Shown piece after piece: positions 32,049-43,549 of a stretch of DNA of 64,000 nucleotides. Numbering within the stretch: the first letter of the stretch is position 1; each line of letters starts with the position of its first letter. The DNA is from Pseudogymnoascus destructans (Eukaryota; Ascomycota; Leotiomycetes; Thelebolales; Thelebolaceae): the NCBI RefSeq assembly GCF_001641265.1, contig NW_020167540.1, positions 186,001 to 250,000 of the forward strand. Reading direction: 5' to 3'. The notes beneath the pieces were generated by a model that had not been told where the DNA came from, made no database searches, and was given only the letters and a program-made list of their open reading frames with translations. The position numbers and the translations under genes are program-made.

Positions 32049-34792
32049 ATGTCAGACCTTACATCGGCCTCAAAATGCGTCAAGACGCAAGGTGGGAAGC
32101 TTGACGACGCCCAAAGTGGCAGCAGTCCAGCCCTAGGAGTGGCAAGTGGCCCGTTCTATACATGTACACAAGAAGACTAACGTGACGATAGACTCCCTCA
32201 AATGGTAGACGAAAGCGAGTCTCAGCATCACAAGGTCAATCCAAGATGTGGGGTGTAGGTAGCCCGTTACTAAACGTCCTATCCCGACTCTCTGAGGCGA
32301 CTGTTGCTGGTTATTTGGGTTACTCAGATGCAGTGCATCTGCGCCAGTTGATGTGGTCGTACCTAGTGATGAAAGGGGCAATGGTTTTTGAGACAGTTTT
32401 GAAGAACCAGCTCCAGGTGCATGCAACCTCAATACTAAAGGCCTCTATTGAGAATCCAGAAGAGTACGATTACGAGTTGGATCTTAGTACACTCATTGCC
32501 AGTTATAATCTCCGTAGCGAGGAAGAGAAGGCAGATCAAGAGGCAATAAACCTGGCGCAGAAAATCCTATTTGCAGGTACAATTCACCATACTGCCAATG
32601 CTCTTGAAACACTTGAGTACTTAACCATTGAGGATGCTCAACTTCAAGCTGATTTCACCTATCACTGTGTCAATAACACCAAGATTAAGGCCTTCAAAGT
32701 CCCCCAGTCTAATAACTCAGCTCTGCTTTGCCCGACCCTTGGCCCGCTTTCACAATTTGGCGAGCACCCTATGGAGAGATACTGTCGGGCCTACACATGC
32801 ATCAGATACCTTTGTACCAGACAACCGCCTCTAAATTTGCTGCTACTACGACAAAGGTCGGGAAGAACACATACTTTGCACCTAGCGAAGTGACTTCAGA
32901 TAGGCTCCCAGCTTGGATGAGCTAGGACACGGTGTTGGAGATCCCAGGGGCAGAGGCAATGATCTTATGCACCAATACAAGCCTGCGCCCAACCAAATTT
33001 CTCTCCGGTTTGTTCGTGAAGATGGCACTGACAATGACGACAAATTCACTGATCATATCAACACCTTCCTCCGGCGCCGCAAGATCCTTCTACAAAAAGA
33101 GGACACTACCTACCAGCACGATATAAGTGAGTTCGATGTCGGGCCTCAATGGCATGACCACCTACGACACATGTTGTTGCTCCCTCGCCTCTGGTGTGAT
33201 TTCAGCACCTTGATGTTATTCTCACTTAACGAGGCTATAGCAATCGAGCCAGGCCCTGTACCTGTTCCAAAGGAGGGTCCGTGGACTATCTACGATAACG
33301 ACAATCCTGAACAAGTAATTCCCTGGACTGACGTTCAAAAGATCCTACAAGCTGGGGCCAAGTTTCCGATTCAATATGCCCTCAAGGTAATTGATACCAA
33401 TGAGGATGGTCCATATCCATTTGAGTTTGATGGGGGACCTATGCAGGTGCGCAGTAACATTGCTATTGCTACTGCTAGTACTGTGTCTACTGCAATCCGG
33501 GATACTATTATGGCAGACGAACCTGACAACACTAGACCTCAACCTATGGAGAGCCTGGCATTAGATGACAAACCCCAGTGTGAGAAGGGAAAGGGGCCCA
33601 AAACCACAGAAGCCGCTACCACCACCCCCTCATATCTAGAGGGAGTCCTGTCTGGGGCGAACACACACGGCATTTGAGGGGCTATAACCCCAGATAAGTT
33701 ATTTGGTGACAGCAAATCTACATCCTCTCTTGCATGGCATTTAGGCGTGGATGTTTCCACGCCTACAGGAATCGATACTTTTATTCGAAAGGTCATTGGG
33801 ACACTTCGGGTTGCAAATGTTACACCCAAAACAGCCCTTAATTTAGCTGGTCTTCCAGGTAATGTGAGAGAAGAGATCCAGGCCGGCCTTGCTGCAGCTA
33901 CAGAGACCACTCTGAATGCAGATGTAAGCTTGCCTCTATACATGTACAGAGACCCCCCATAATTAACATCATTCTAGGTTGGCGGAGTTCAAGAGGATTC
34001 AAATTTTGAGGACTATTACAAGACGCAAAAGTTGTTTGCTGAAAATGAATCCCATACAGGCCCTCCTCTCGATGCTTGTTTGGAAATATCCCAGGCAGTA
34101 TTTGACTCCTGGCATGACCAAAACCAGATCCTAGCGAAGTACAAGCTGAACTCGCTCCCAACAGTTAAAATGCGCCCATTAGGACACCAGATTACCGGTT
34201 TTCTCTGGATGATTGTGAAGGCTTACGGGTATATCTGTGCTCCAACGGAAGAGGCTCAGGCTATTGCCGAAGATTTGCTTACCACACGCACCTTATTCTA
34301 GCTCCAGCAGGACCAGTTATTTAGCAATGGCGCCAGGATATCATCAAACACTTCAAGGGAATCAACCTAATTCTAGGATACAGAGACTCACCACCAGACG
34401 GGGCCTCGTCGTTAAAGTGGATATCATCAAAGGGGATGAGAGATTACCCCAAAATGGCAAGCATTCCTCGAGTTCTCCGGTATATCTTTGACACGAACAA
34501 TAAGTCGGCTGCCAAGATGGTAATCCTCACGTCATACGACACACTGTCTGCAAGAACTATTCAGAAGCCCCGTCGTCAGCCAGGTGACGAAGATAGGCCT
34601 ATCCAGCCTTCGGAGTGGACAACTAAATGGAAGGGAGTTTTCCACACCATCATCCTAGATGAAGGGCATAAGGTCTGCAATTCCTTGACGCAGATCCACG
34701 TTGCAGTGGCAAGGTTATGTGCAAAACACCACTGGTTTCTAACTGGTACTCCAGTCCAGAATCAAAGCCTGGTAAGTTAACACATTCCTATA
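32049..34792 (+). pseudogene. SNF2-family ATPase/helicase pseudogene, N-terminal part
   Basis: Begins MSDLTSASKCVKTQGGKLDD, then a GC-AG intron (32142-32191) and a frame through LLNVLSRLSEATVAGYLGY. A frame change occurs near 32720-32930, an in-frame TGA lies near 33675, and another intron at 33924-33977. The SNF2 core follows: MRPLGHQITGFLWMI, then LILAPAGPVI with a TAG in place of Gln near 34319, MVILTSYDTLSA, DEGH (IILDEGHKV) and TGTPVQNQSL. The Walker A block (normally DDMGLGKT) is absent between them, apparently deleted. It ends inside an intron (donor 34772) that holds the Fot1 element. Such proteins use ATP to translocate on DNA; this copy cannot. Confidence 0.8.
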
Positions 34793-34890
34793 ACGTACAT
34801 GTATAGCGAAAGCGCCAAACAAGCGAAAGCGCCAAAATGATGCGGTGACCAAACCCCCCAACTAAATGTTAAATTCCTCAACAACAAAAC

Positions 34891-35282
34891 ATGCCCCATA
34901 AAAACGATGAAAGCCAATTAGTGCTAGCTATCCAGGCTATGCAAAGCGACCCAAAGTTACGCCTTCGAGTTGCTGCTAGGATCTATTCTGTGGACCACCG
35001 CAAGCTAGGTCGTCGTCTAGAAGGTGTACCTTCACGACGCGATATCCAAGCCAACTCACGGAAATTAACTAACCTAGAGGAGTCCGTCCTTGTTCAGTAT
35101 ATACTCGACCTAGCTACCAAAGGGTTTCCTCCTCGGCTGTCTGTTGTTGAAGATATGGCAAGTCGACTACTTGCAACATGCGACGCGTCACGCGTTGGGT
35201 CGCGTTGGGCTTCAAACTTTGTTAAGCGGCGTGTAGAGCTCCAGACACGCTTTCAGCGCAAATACGACTACCAGAGGGCTAA
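34891..35282 (+). CDS. Fot1/pogo transposase, N-terminal part (split)
   Basis: Codes for the HTH/CENP-B-like DNA-binding region (KLRLRVAARIYSVDHRKLG, SRRDIQANSRKLTNLEES, GSRWASNFVKRR) up to KYDYQRA. It breaks exactly at the GCTAA target duplication of gypsy element B; the remainder is at 42286-43549 in compatible phase. The first ATG follows the inverted repeat by about 50 bp. Confidence 0.88.
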
Positions 35283-35757
35283 TGTAACACTGACTTCTAA
35301 ACGATAGAAGACACAGAGGTTCTCTTGCGTAAAGGTTTACTTATCAGAGGAGGCAGGGGATCGGACACAAAGGCTTCAAGTAACACGTTACTAGTATATA
35401 ACAAATACTGTATTGAGTTGAGCACGAAGCTCCTATCTAAGGAAATACTATCTACTTATATAGTGGCGTCGTGCCTACTGGACTCTTGGGAACTCACTTG
35501 AGTCCTTGGAGTCCTGGACTCTTAGGACTCTTCTCATCATCCTGCGAGTCCATCACGTGCCTAGTGGACTCCTGGGAACTCACTCGAGTCCTCGGGGTCC
35601 TGGACTCTTAGGACTCTTCTCATCATCCTGCGAGTCCGTCACGTGATACTTTCGGAACTACTATTCCCCGCTGCCCCTCCAGGTAGCAGGGCCGGTCTCA
35701 TGCGACCTCCCTCCTTCCTGTCCTGTAGTTGGCCAGCCTTCTTGTTCCGTCGTAACA
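35283..35757 (-). repeat. 3' LTR of element B
   Basis: 475 bp. It contains an 86-bp tandem duplication (35479-35564 and 35565-35650) rich in GGACTC/GAGTCC motifs; the solo LTR at 60340 has only one unit. Confidence 0.95.
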
Positions 35758-35853
35758 CTCGCTCCCTTCCCCTGGGCATTCGTCTCGAATCCTATAAGTA
35801 CGTCCATGTCCCCGGGACTCTGCTGCTCCTCAGCGAGTCCTTCAACATGCAAC

Positions 35854-36420
35854 ATGCCTACTGACACTGCCCGCAAACTCCAGGAACGCAACGATCTTGT
35901 CCGTCGAATAAAGAACCACGGATACGAACTACCCGAAATGGATTCTTGCTCGAATTGCGTGAGGCGAAACATTACTTGCGTGTCGTCTCCAAATGATTCA
36001 CGGCGGTGCGCCGAGTGCGTTCGTCGCAACTTGAAAGAAAAGTGTGACTGTATGGGTCCTGAGCATCCCGACTGGGTGAAGCTCGAACGGGAGGAGGATC
36101 GCCTGGATCGCGAAGAGGAAGAAACCCTTTCGAAGTTACTTCGTCTGCGGAAGCAGAAACGCCTCATCCGAACCCGTGGTAAAGATATGCTCCGGCGAGG
36201 TTTGAAAACCCTCGACGAGCTTGATGCGGCAGAGGAGGCCGAACGTGTGGCTGCTGAGAAGCGTGACGCTGTTGAGGCCGAGGAACAGGCAGTTAGCGCT
36301 GCCTCCTCATCTGTGACCGGGACCCCCGCTTCCTCCGATCCACTGGCCTACTCCCCTGCATCTTGGGATCAATGGCTGGCGGATGGCGGCGTCGATATTC
36401 CTCCAGCAGTTCTTTGCTGA
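35854..36420 (+). CDS. Antisense accessory ORF of element B, Cys-rich
   Basis: 189 codons on the strand opposite gag-pol, overlapping the pol 3' end by 128 bp and ending in the gap before the 3' LTR (an in-frame ATG at 35806 would lengthen it by 16). The protein has a Cys cluster (CSNCVRRNITC, then CAECVRRNLKEKCDC), then a charged coiled-coil (EREEDRLDREEEETLSKLL) and a Ser/Ala/Glu tail. The Cys pattern resembles small fungal zinc-binding modules but I cannot assign it. An intact frame in a young element, and a similar ORF in element C, argue for a real gene. Confidence 0.6.
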   Translation: MPTDTARKLQERNDLVRRIKNHGYELPEMDSCSNCVRRNITCVSSPNDSRRCAECVRRNLKEKCDCMGPEHPDWVKLEREEDRLDREEEETLSKLLRLRKQKRLIRTRGKDMLRRGLKTLDELDAAEEAERVAAEKRDAVEAEEQAVSAASSSVTGTPASSDPLAYSPASWDQWLADGGVDIPPAVLC

Positions 36421-39400
36421 TGTTCCTTGTTGGTTCCCATGAATTATCCGTAGGTTCGTAATTTTCCCATTTTATCAAAAACTCTTCTCGACGTCCTACT
36501 AACCTTCTGTCTAGGATCGCTTCGACCTCATATTCGATTATCTCATTCTCGGGTTGGAGTTCGGTGTCGGTCGCAACTGGGGTATTTCCTCTTGCTGGTT
36601 CCAGTAGTGAGACATGAAATACCGGGTGTAGTCTAGACTTCCTGGGTAGCTGCAGTCTGTAATTAACTGAGCTGACTTTGTTCAATATTTTGAATGGTCC
36701 CAATTTCTTGAAGTCCAACTTTGTGCTTGGTCGTTTCGTTTTGATATGTTTCCGGAGTAGGTATACTTTATCCCCCTCCTTGAAGGCAGGTTCCATACTG
36801 CGCTTCTTGTTTGCGTATGCGGCGGATCGTTCATTTAAGAATTGGATGTCCGTCACAAGTTGTTCGTGGAACGATTTCAGTTGTTCCACCACGATCAGGG
36901 CTTGTTCAGCTCGTGATTCATCCGGTCTTGGTTGCCTATATGCTTCTGGCTGGTAGCCATAATTGGCAAAGAACGGTGAGACTTTCGTTGCTTCTGTCAT
37001 CGCGCTGTTATATGCAAACTGTGCGATGGGTAAGATCTGAACCCAGTTATCCTGTTGATGATTGACATAGCTTCGCAGGTACTGTTCAAGGGTCTGATTT
37101 AATCTTTCTGTTTGGCCGTCTGTCTGGGGATGAAAAGCTGTTGATAGCTTATGATTTGTTCCCAGTAGCGCCATCAATGATTTCCAGAATTTCGAAGTAA
37201 AGAGCTTGTCTCTATCTGAGATGATTTCTTCTGGCATCCCATGATCGGCTAATATGACTCGAATGAAGGTATATGCGAGCGCCTCGGCGTCGCTAGCTTC
37301 TAGATATGGTATAAACTTCCCATATTTCGTGAGTCTTTCCGTGATGACGAGGATAGAGTCATATTCTATTCCTGTTAACGGGTCCTTGGAGGGTGGAAGC
37401 TTGACGATGAAGTCCAAAGCTATTGATTTCCACGCTCCTTTTGGTACTGGTGTCGACTTGAGTTGTCCGTATGGCAGATGCCTATTGGATTTTGACTTGC
37501 TGCAAATGTCGCACTCTCTTACCACTGTCTCTACCTGCTTCCTCATACCTGGGAAGTAGTAGTGTCGAGTGATTCGTTCGAAGGTTCGTGTTACTCCCTG
37601 ATGACCGTGTGCTGGTAACGAGTGTTGTTCTTGCACCAGCGGGCGTCTCATTTGACTTGGGACATACACTAACCCTTTGTATCGAATCAATCCTTGTTCG
37701 TCGATGGCGAAGTCGCCTTCAACTTTGGACAAGACTCGCTTGGCGCATTCGTCTGTTGCGTAAGCTTTCTTGAGTCTTTCCTCGAGTTCTGTATCTTCGA
37801 TGACTGAGATCGTCGCTAGTAACTCGTTGTACTGTATTCCTGCATCTGTTTTCTTCAGAATTGCTCTAGGTCTTTCTTTCTTTGGGCCGGCGTAGTCGGT
37901 CCGTCTGCTGAGAGCATCTGCTCTTGCATTCTCGGAGCCCTTGCGATAGGTTATCGTGAAGTTGTAGGCTGCGAGGGTTTCTGCCCAGCGGACTTGTCTG
38001 CGGTTTAAAACCTTGGTCGTGGTGAAGTATATGAGGTTCTTGTGATCCGTCCATACCTGCACAGGGTAGGTGGATCCCTCAAGATATACTCGCCACTGCT
38101 CAAAGGCAACGACAATAGCCAGTAGCTCCTTGTCGTGGATGTCGTAATTGAGTTCCGCGGGTGACAGTTTCCTAGAGTAGTACGCGATTGGTTTGAACTT
38201 ACCGTTCTCGTCTGGTTGGTTCAGACATGCTCCAATTGCGAAGTCAGAAGAGTCCGTTTCGAGGATGATCTTCTTTGCAGGGTCAAATGTAGCAAGGATA
38301 GGTGCTTCCGTGAACTTCGTCTTAAGTTCCTGGAAAGCAGCCTCTGCCTTGTCCGTCCATTTGAATTCGAGATCCTTTCTGGTAAGCTCCGTGAGTGGTT
38401 GAGCTACCTTGGAATATCCCGAGATGAATCTTCGGTAGAAGTTGGCGAAGCCTAGGAAGGCTTGCACTTCCTTGACCGTGGTCGGTGTTGGCCATTCCAA
38501 CACTGCCGTTACTTTTGCTTGGTCCATCTTGATGCCGTGCGTTCCAATAATGTAACCCAAGAATTCGACTTGGTTTTATGGAACTCGCACTTCTCTGGTT
38601 TGAGGAGTAAGCTGCACTCCTTTAGTTTCTTCAGGACGAGTTTGACATGATTGACATGCTCCTCCTTGGTTGCTGAATACACCAGGACATCGTCTAGGTA
38701 GACAATGGTAAAGATGTCTAAGTATTCGTGCAAAGCATCATTCATCAGTCGTTGCATAGATGCGGGTGCGTTTGTTAGCCCAAAGGGCATGACTTGATAC
38801 TCGAATAGGCCATAGCGGGTGCGGAATGCTGTTTTCCACTCTTCCCCAGCCTTGATTCGGATCAGGTTGTATGCTCCTCGCAGATCTAGCTTACTGAAGA
38901 TCTTTGCTCCTTGAAATCTATCATGTAGTTCGTTGATTAACGGCAGGGCATACCTGTCCTTGATTGTGATGTTGTTCAACGCTCGATAGTCCACACATAA
39001 CCGTAGGGAGCCGTCTTTCTTTGGTACGAAAAGCACCGGACTTCCTGCTGGTGATGTGGATGGTCTGATGAATCCTTTCGCTAGGTTATCATCGATGTAC
39101 TCCTTAAGTACCTTCAGCTCCTTTTCCGATAGCTGATATATTGGTCCGAACGGTGGACTCTTGTCTTTCTCCAAAGGTATCTCGTGATCCCATGGTTGGT
39201 GCTTAGGAAGCGCCTCGTTCTTAGGGCCTTCCTGGAATAATCGCTCGTATTCCTTGTACTCCACCGGTATACTCGTCGGTGAGGATGCCTGGGCTAGGTC
39301 ATCGAGCTCGGAGGTTGCACATAACTCCTTCCGGCCCTGGGAGGGTTTCTCCCGTTGTCGCGTGTCCGTCCGTTGTTCACACGCGCACTGGCTCATCACA

Positions 39401-39830
39401 ACTTTCTCGTTCCACCAGTCGATCTGGGGGTTGTGTTTCTTGAGCCATGGCACACCAAGGATCCATGCATGGTTGTCCATGTGCACGATGTCAAACTGAA
39501 TCGTTTCCTTGTGCCCGTGTAGCATGACCATTTCCAATGGGACCGTTTCGTGGGTCACCATTCCTTCATTAGTCGAGATGGGCTCTCCATCTACGACCAT
39601 TAACGGGTATGGTTCGGTTTTCAATTGCGTCTTAAAACCTTGCGTGTCTGCTACTTTCTTTGTCATAAAGTTGCCCGTTGCTCCTGAGTCAATCATTGCT
39701 CGGAGGTGTCGCTGTTGTATCTTAGCGACCACATATAGTTGCATGCCGCCTTCCGTGGCGCATAGCTGGTTTGTACTAGGCCTCTTCCTGTCGCTCGCCG
39801 GTGGCCTACCATCGAGGACTCCTAGTTTTT
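36293..39830 (-). CDS. pol: Element B Pol (PR-RT-RNH-IN-chromodomain), one frameshift
   Basis: Entered by -1 frameshift. Order: aspartic protease DSGATGNF; reverse transcriptase (LRLCVDYRALN, YLDDVLVY); RNase H (LETDSSDFAIGACL); integrase HHCC finger (HGHQGVTRTFERI...CDICSKSK) and catalytic core (DFIVKLPP, SDRDKLFTS, AFHPQTDGQTERLNQ); and a terminal chromodomain (EYEVEAILDRRLVGRREEFL...WENYEPTDNSWEP), which defines a chromovirus. Near 38567 one base is missing (AAG-TCG where family spacing needs AAG-GTC), so the frame splits into 39744-38509 and 38560-36293. Otherwise there are no stops. Confidence 0.9.
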
Positions 39831-41759
39831 TGACTCGTCCGAGGAAGGATAGTATTCATCCGCTTCCAATGGTGGTCCTTGGGGAGATCGTTTCCCTCGC
39901 TCTTCTGCTTCGTCTAGCAGATGTGGGTATTTCTCGTATACCTGTTCGCTTTTGATAGGCAAGTCCCCTTCAGACTGGCTTCGCCTGAGGGCGTGAACTT
40001 GCTCTGCGTCTCTGAAGTGTATCCTGGGCGAGGATCGGGGAAACAACTGATTCTGGTGTTTCTTTTTCCAGTGGAGCTTGCAGTCATCTTCGCTGCAATA
40101 CTCCCAGTAGACATACGCGTGCCAGGGATGATCAGTCTCTGTTGCGTCTGTCATTGATAGTTCCCGCTGTCCTCTCACCCATGCACTATCTTCCCTCGGA
40201 GGCGTGGAGAACGTGTCTAGTTGCTCCATGGCTCTCCTTTCGATGCGTGGAGTGGGTCTCGCATTTTCCCGTCGCAGCATACCTCTGGCTTTCTCGTCGT
40301 ACTTCTCCAGGGCTCTCCTGCGGTCCTGGTAGTAAAGTTCGACGCTTTTCATATACTTCAGTTTAGCCATATGCTCGACATCCTTCTCCAGTTCTTCCGC
40401 TTCTTGGGCTTCCAACTTAGCTATGTCTGGGGACGTGCCAAGCAGCCTGCGGGTATTCGTTAGTTGGTCGTAGTATCTCCAGAGGTCATCCTTGCAGTCA
40501 TCCACCTTGCACTCTAACGGAAGTCCTTGTAACAGGTTCCCGTAGATGCCCTTAAGCGTGGGGATTCTCCTCTGGCCGCTGGGCTTGTCTCGTTCGGCCC
40601 TAATCTTCGCGTGGGCGTGTTTTGCCATGCGTCTTACTACGCTCTTGCACCGTGGACTCATTGGTTCCGTAGGTGCGAGTTCATCGAAGGTCTCCTGTTC
40701 CGAGACGGTGAACGATTCCGCCTCCGACCCTTCATCTGAGCTCTCGTCTTCTGGGGTGCTTTCGCCGTTTATTCCCCAGTCCTGTTTGCTTACAAACGTT
40801 GCATTCAACTGTCCTGTCCAGGTGGCATTGAGTTGTTTGCCGACTTTGCGTCCGCCGTTCCCTTTCTTTGGCTGTCTGCAGTCTCGGGCCATGTGGCCTG
40901 GCTTGTCACAGTTAAAACAGAGTCGTTCCTTGAATTGTCTGTCTTTCTTAGGGTCACGGGGTCGTCCAGGTTTGAACGTGGCATCGAGTTCCATTGGGTC
41001 CGACCAACGGTTGTCTCGCGGGTGTTGATCCCGTCGTCTGCCCTCGTTTCCCCGGTAGGGGTAACTTTTCTTGGGCTTGTCATAGGTCCGACGTTCCTTC
41101 TGGAATTCGTATAGTCGATTGTCGATTCGGACCGTATGTTCGATTAGCGCTACCATGTCCGTTGGTTGTTGTTCCAAACGGGCAAGTTCCATACGTATAT
41201 GGCTCTTCAGCCCACGTCGGTAGTGGCTGATGAGTGCGCTGGCGTCCCATCCTGTCTGATTGCCGTATCTCTGGAATTCTGTGGAGTACGTGAGGGCGCT
41301 GCCAGTCTGCTTAAGTGCAAACAGATGGTCTTCCGCGGTCTTAATCTCATCGATGTCTCCGAACATGCGTCGGATTTCCTTACAGAATCCTTTCCAGCTG
41401 CCAAACATAGTCTGCGTAGTTGCCATGCTTCCATTGGTACTTTCATATTTGAAATAATCCTTGAGGAATGGTTCGATCCATCGCAGGGCTTCCCCCCTAA
41501 GGTAGGACGCAGTCCACAGGGCATAGCTCTCCTGGGTGGGAAACTTCTCGTCATTGAAGTGCTGGTACAGTTCGACCTGTAGCAAAAACACCTCAAGTTC
41601 CTTTCGGTTGCCGGAGTAAGTGTCGGGCAACTTGACGCGTAGAGTTTCCTTGAGTTCATTGACGGTGGGTGCGTCGGGCATCTCTTCATTCTCAGGCTTA
41701 GACCTCTGAGACGAAGTTGGCGTGGTGGGGGTTTTCCCCTTCGAACTGACGACAGACAT
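39822..41759 (-). CDS. gag: Element B Gag
   Basis: 645 codons: retrotransposon Gag capsid region (about 50-220, LPDTYSGNRKELEVFLLQVE, WIEPFLKDYF), a basic linker, then the CCHC zinc knuckle CFNCDKPGHMARDC. A long C-terminal extension rich in Asp/Glu/Arg follows and is unusual in length compared with short fungal Gags. It ends at TAG directly after the slippery heptamer. Confidence 0.92.
   Translation of the reverse strand: MSVVSSKGKTPTTPTSSQRSKPENEEMPDAPTVNELKETLRVKLPDTYSGNRKELEVFLLQVELYQHFNDEKFPTQESYALWTASYLRGEALRWIEPFLKDYFKYESTNGSMATTQTMFGSWKGFCKEIRRMFGDIDEIKTAEDHLFALKQTGSALTYSTEFQRYGNQTGWDASALISHYRRGLKSHIRMELARLEQQPTDMVALIEHTVRIDNRLYEFQKERRTYDKPKKSYPYRGNEGRRRDQHPRDNRWSDPMELDATFKPGRPRDPKKDRQFKERLCFNCDKPGHMARDCRQPKKGNGGRKVGKQLNATWTGQLNATFVSKQDWGINGESTPEDESSDEGSEAESFTVSEQETFDELAPTEPMSPRCKSVVRRMAKHAHAKIRAERDKPSGQRRIPTLKGIYGNLLQGLPLECKVDDCKDDLWRYYDQLTNTRRLLGTSPDIAKLEAQEAEELEKDVEHMAKLKYMKSVELYYQDRRRALEKYDEKARGMLRRENARPTPRIERRAMEQLDTFSTPPREDSAWVRGQRELSMTDATETDHPWHAYVYWEYCSEDDCKLHWKKKHQNQLFPRSSPRIHFRDAEQVHALRRSQSEGDLPIKSEQVYEKYPHLLDEAEERGKRSPQGPPLEADEYYPSSDESKN
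39825..39831 (-). promoter_or_regulatory. -1 ribosomal frameshift heptamer A-AAA-AAC at gag/pol junction
   Basis: In Gag frame the minus strand reads TCA AAA AAC TAG. The heptamer AAAAAAC has the X-XXY-YYZ form, and slipping back one base opens the frame KKLGVLDGRPPASDRKRP that runs uninterrupted into the protease. Position, phase and the adjacent stop all fit programmed -1 frameshifting. Confidence 0.85.
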
Positions 41760-41805
41760 GTTGCTTTGTGTATGAGCCAGTGCCTCGTAGAAGTGGTGCT
41801 CAAAG

Positions 41806-42280
41806 TGTAACGCTGACTTCTAAACGATAGAAGACACAGAGGTTCTCTTGCGTAAAGGTTTACTTATCAGAGGAGGCAGGGGATCGGACACAAAGGCTTC
41901 AAGTAACACGTTACTAGTATATAACAAATACTGTATTGAGTTGAGCACGAAGCTCCTATCTAAGGAAATACTATCTACTTATATAGTGGCGTCGTGCCTA
42001 CTGGACTCTTGGGAACTCACTTGAGTCCTTGGAGTCCTGGACTCTTAGGACTCTTCTCATCATCCTGCGAGTCCATCACGTGCCTAGTGGACTCCTGGGA
42101 ACTCACTCGAGTCCTCGGGGTCCTGGACTCTTAGGACTCTTCTCATCATCCTGCGAGTCCGTCACGTGATACTTTCGGAACTACTATTCCCCGCTGCCCC
42201 TCCAGGTAGCAGGGCCGATCTCATGCGACCTCCCTCCTTCCTGTCCTGTAGTTGGCCAGCCTTCTTGTTCCGTCGTAACA
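41806..42280 (-). repeat. 5' LTR of element B
   Basis: 475 bp, differing from the other LTR at two positions (an A/G near the outer edge and a G/A in GCCGGTCTC). The adjacent internal sequence does not match a tRNA 3' end that I recognise, so the primer type is undetermined. Confidence 0.95.
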
Positions 42281-42285
42281 GCTAA

Positions 42286-43549
42286 GTGCGAAGATCCAGA
42301 AGTTATTAATGGCTGGTTTGAGCTTGTGCGTAACACAATTGCGAAATATGGTATCGATGAAGCAGATATCTACAACTTTGATGAGACTGGGTTTATGATG
42401 GGCGTTATCTCAACTGCTATGGTTGTAACAAGCTCAGACGGGCGGGCAAAAGCAAAGAAGGTACAGCCTGGTAATCGGGAATGGGTTACAGTAATCCAAG
42501 GCGTTAGTTCTCAAGGTTGGGCAGTACCACCATTTATCATTGTTGCAGGCAAAAACCACCTTACATCTTGGTATGAGAATAGTGGATTTTCAAGCGATTG
42601 GGTGATTTCTGTTACTGAAAATGGCTGGACTACAAACGAGAGAGGCATGGATTGGATTCAGCACTTTGAGAAGCATACAAAGGCCCGGAGTGTTGGTGGT
42701 TATCGCTTGTTAGTCCTTGATGGTCATGAGAGCCACCACTCAGATGAGTTTGAGGAGTACTGCAAGGAACACAACATTATTACGCTTTGTATGCCTGCTC
42801 ACTCTTCTCATCTACTCCAGCCACTTGATGTTGGCTGTTTCGGCCCGTTAAAGCAGGCCTATGGTCGGCAAATTGAAGATATGATGCAGGCTCATATTTC
42901 TCATATTACAAAGGATGACTTCTTTCCTGCCTTCCACACTGCATTTAACACTACAATGACGGAAAGTAACATTCGAGGCGGGTTCCGAGGGGCAGGGCTT
43001 CTTCCATTTGACCCTGAGAGAGTGATATCTACACTTGATCTTAAGTTAAGGACACCAACGCCTCCAAGCTCCCGCCCAGGTACTGCTCAACCTTGGGTTT
43101 CTCAGACACCAAACAACCCAATTGAAGCTATGTCACAGTCTACATTTATTAAAACTCGGATTTCACGCCATCAAAATAGCTCTCCAACCTCAATCTATGC
43201 AGCTGTTGACCAGTTTACAAAGGGTGCATCGCAAATAATGCATCAATTAGCACTGCTAAAGGGAGAGAACCAAAACCTACGACAGGCAAATGAAGTACTA
43301 AGCAAGCGCCGGAGAGCTAGGAAAACACGACTACAGCAAGGAGGATCACTTAGTCAACAAGGGGCGCAAGAGCTACAGGATGAGAGGGATGTTGTGCAGC
43401 AGGTAGAGCAGGAAATAAGGGCAAGCCGTGGTCGGAAGCCAAGGGAAGAAACCCGTGCCCGTCGCTGTGGCAAGTGTGGTGAGACTGGGCACAATGCGCG
43501 CACGTGTCAGATTGTAATAGACACCTCTGAGGAAGAGGACTCCGAGTAG
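42286..43549 (+). CDS. Fot1/pogo transposase, DDE and C-terminal part (split)
   Basis: Continues after the gypsy insertion: DDE catalytic domain with Asp in IYNFDETGFMMG, Asp in LLVLDGHESHHS and Asp in HLLQPLDVGCFGPL. A Pro/Ser-rich linker, a coiled Gln/Arg-rich part and a terminal CCHC zinc knuckle (CGKCGETGHNARTC) follow. Together the halves total 551 codons, the usual Fot1 size, with no other stop, so the transposase was probably functional when element B landed. Confidence 0.9.

Larger units (their letters stand above)
35283..42280 (-). mobile_element. Ty3/gypsy chromovirus B, full length, recent insertion
   Basis: 6,998 bp with 475-bp direct LTRs (35283-35757 and 41806-42280) that differ at only two bases by eye. 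TG...CA ends (TGTTACG...GCGTTACA in sense) and a 5-bp target duplication GCTAA (35278-35282, 42281-42285) are clear. Sense is the minus strand: gag, -1 frameshift site, pol, chromodomain, polypurine tract (rc of 35758-35775), 3' LTR. An extra antisense ORF lies between pol and the 3' LTR. One single-base frameshift in pol (near 38567) probably disables it. Confidence 0.95.
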
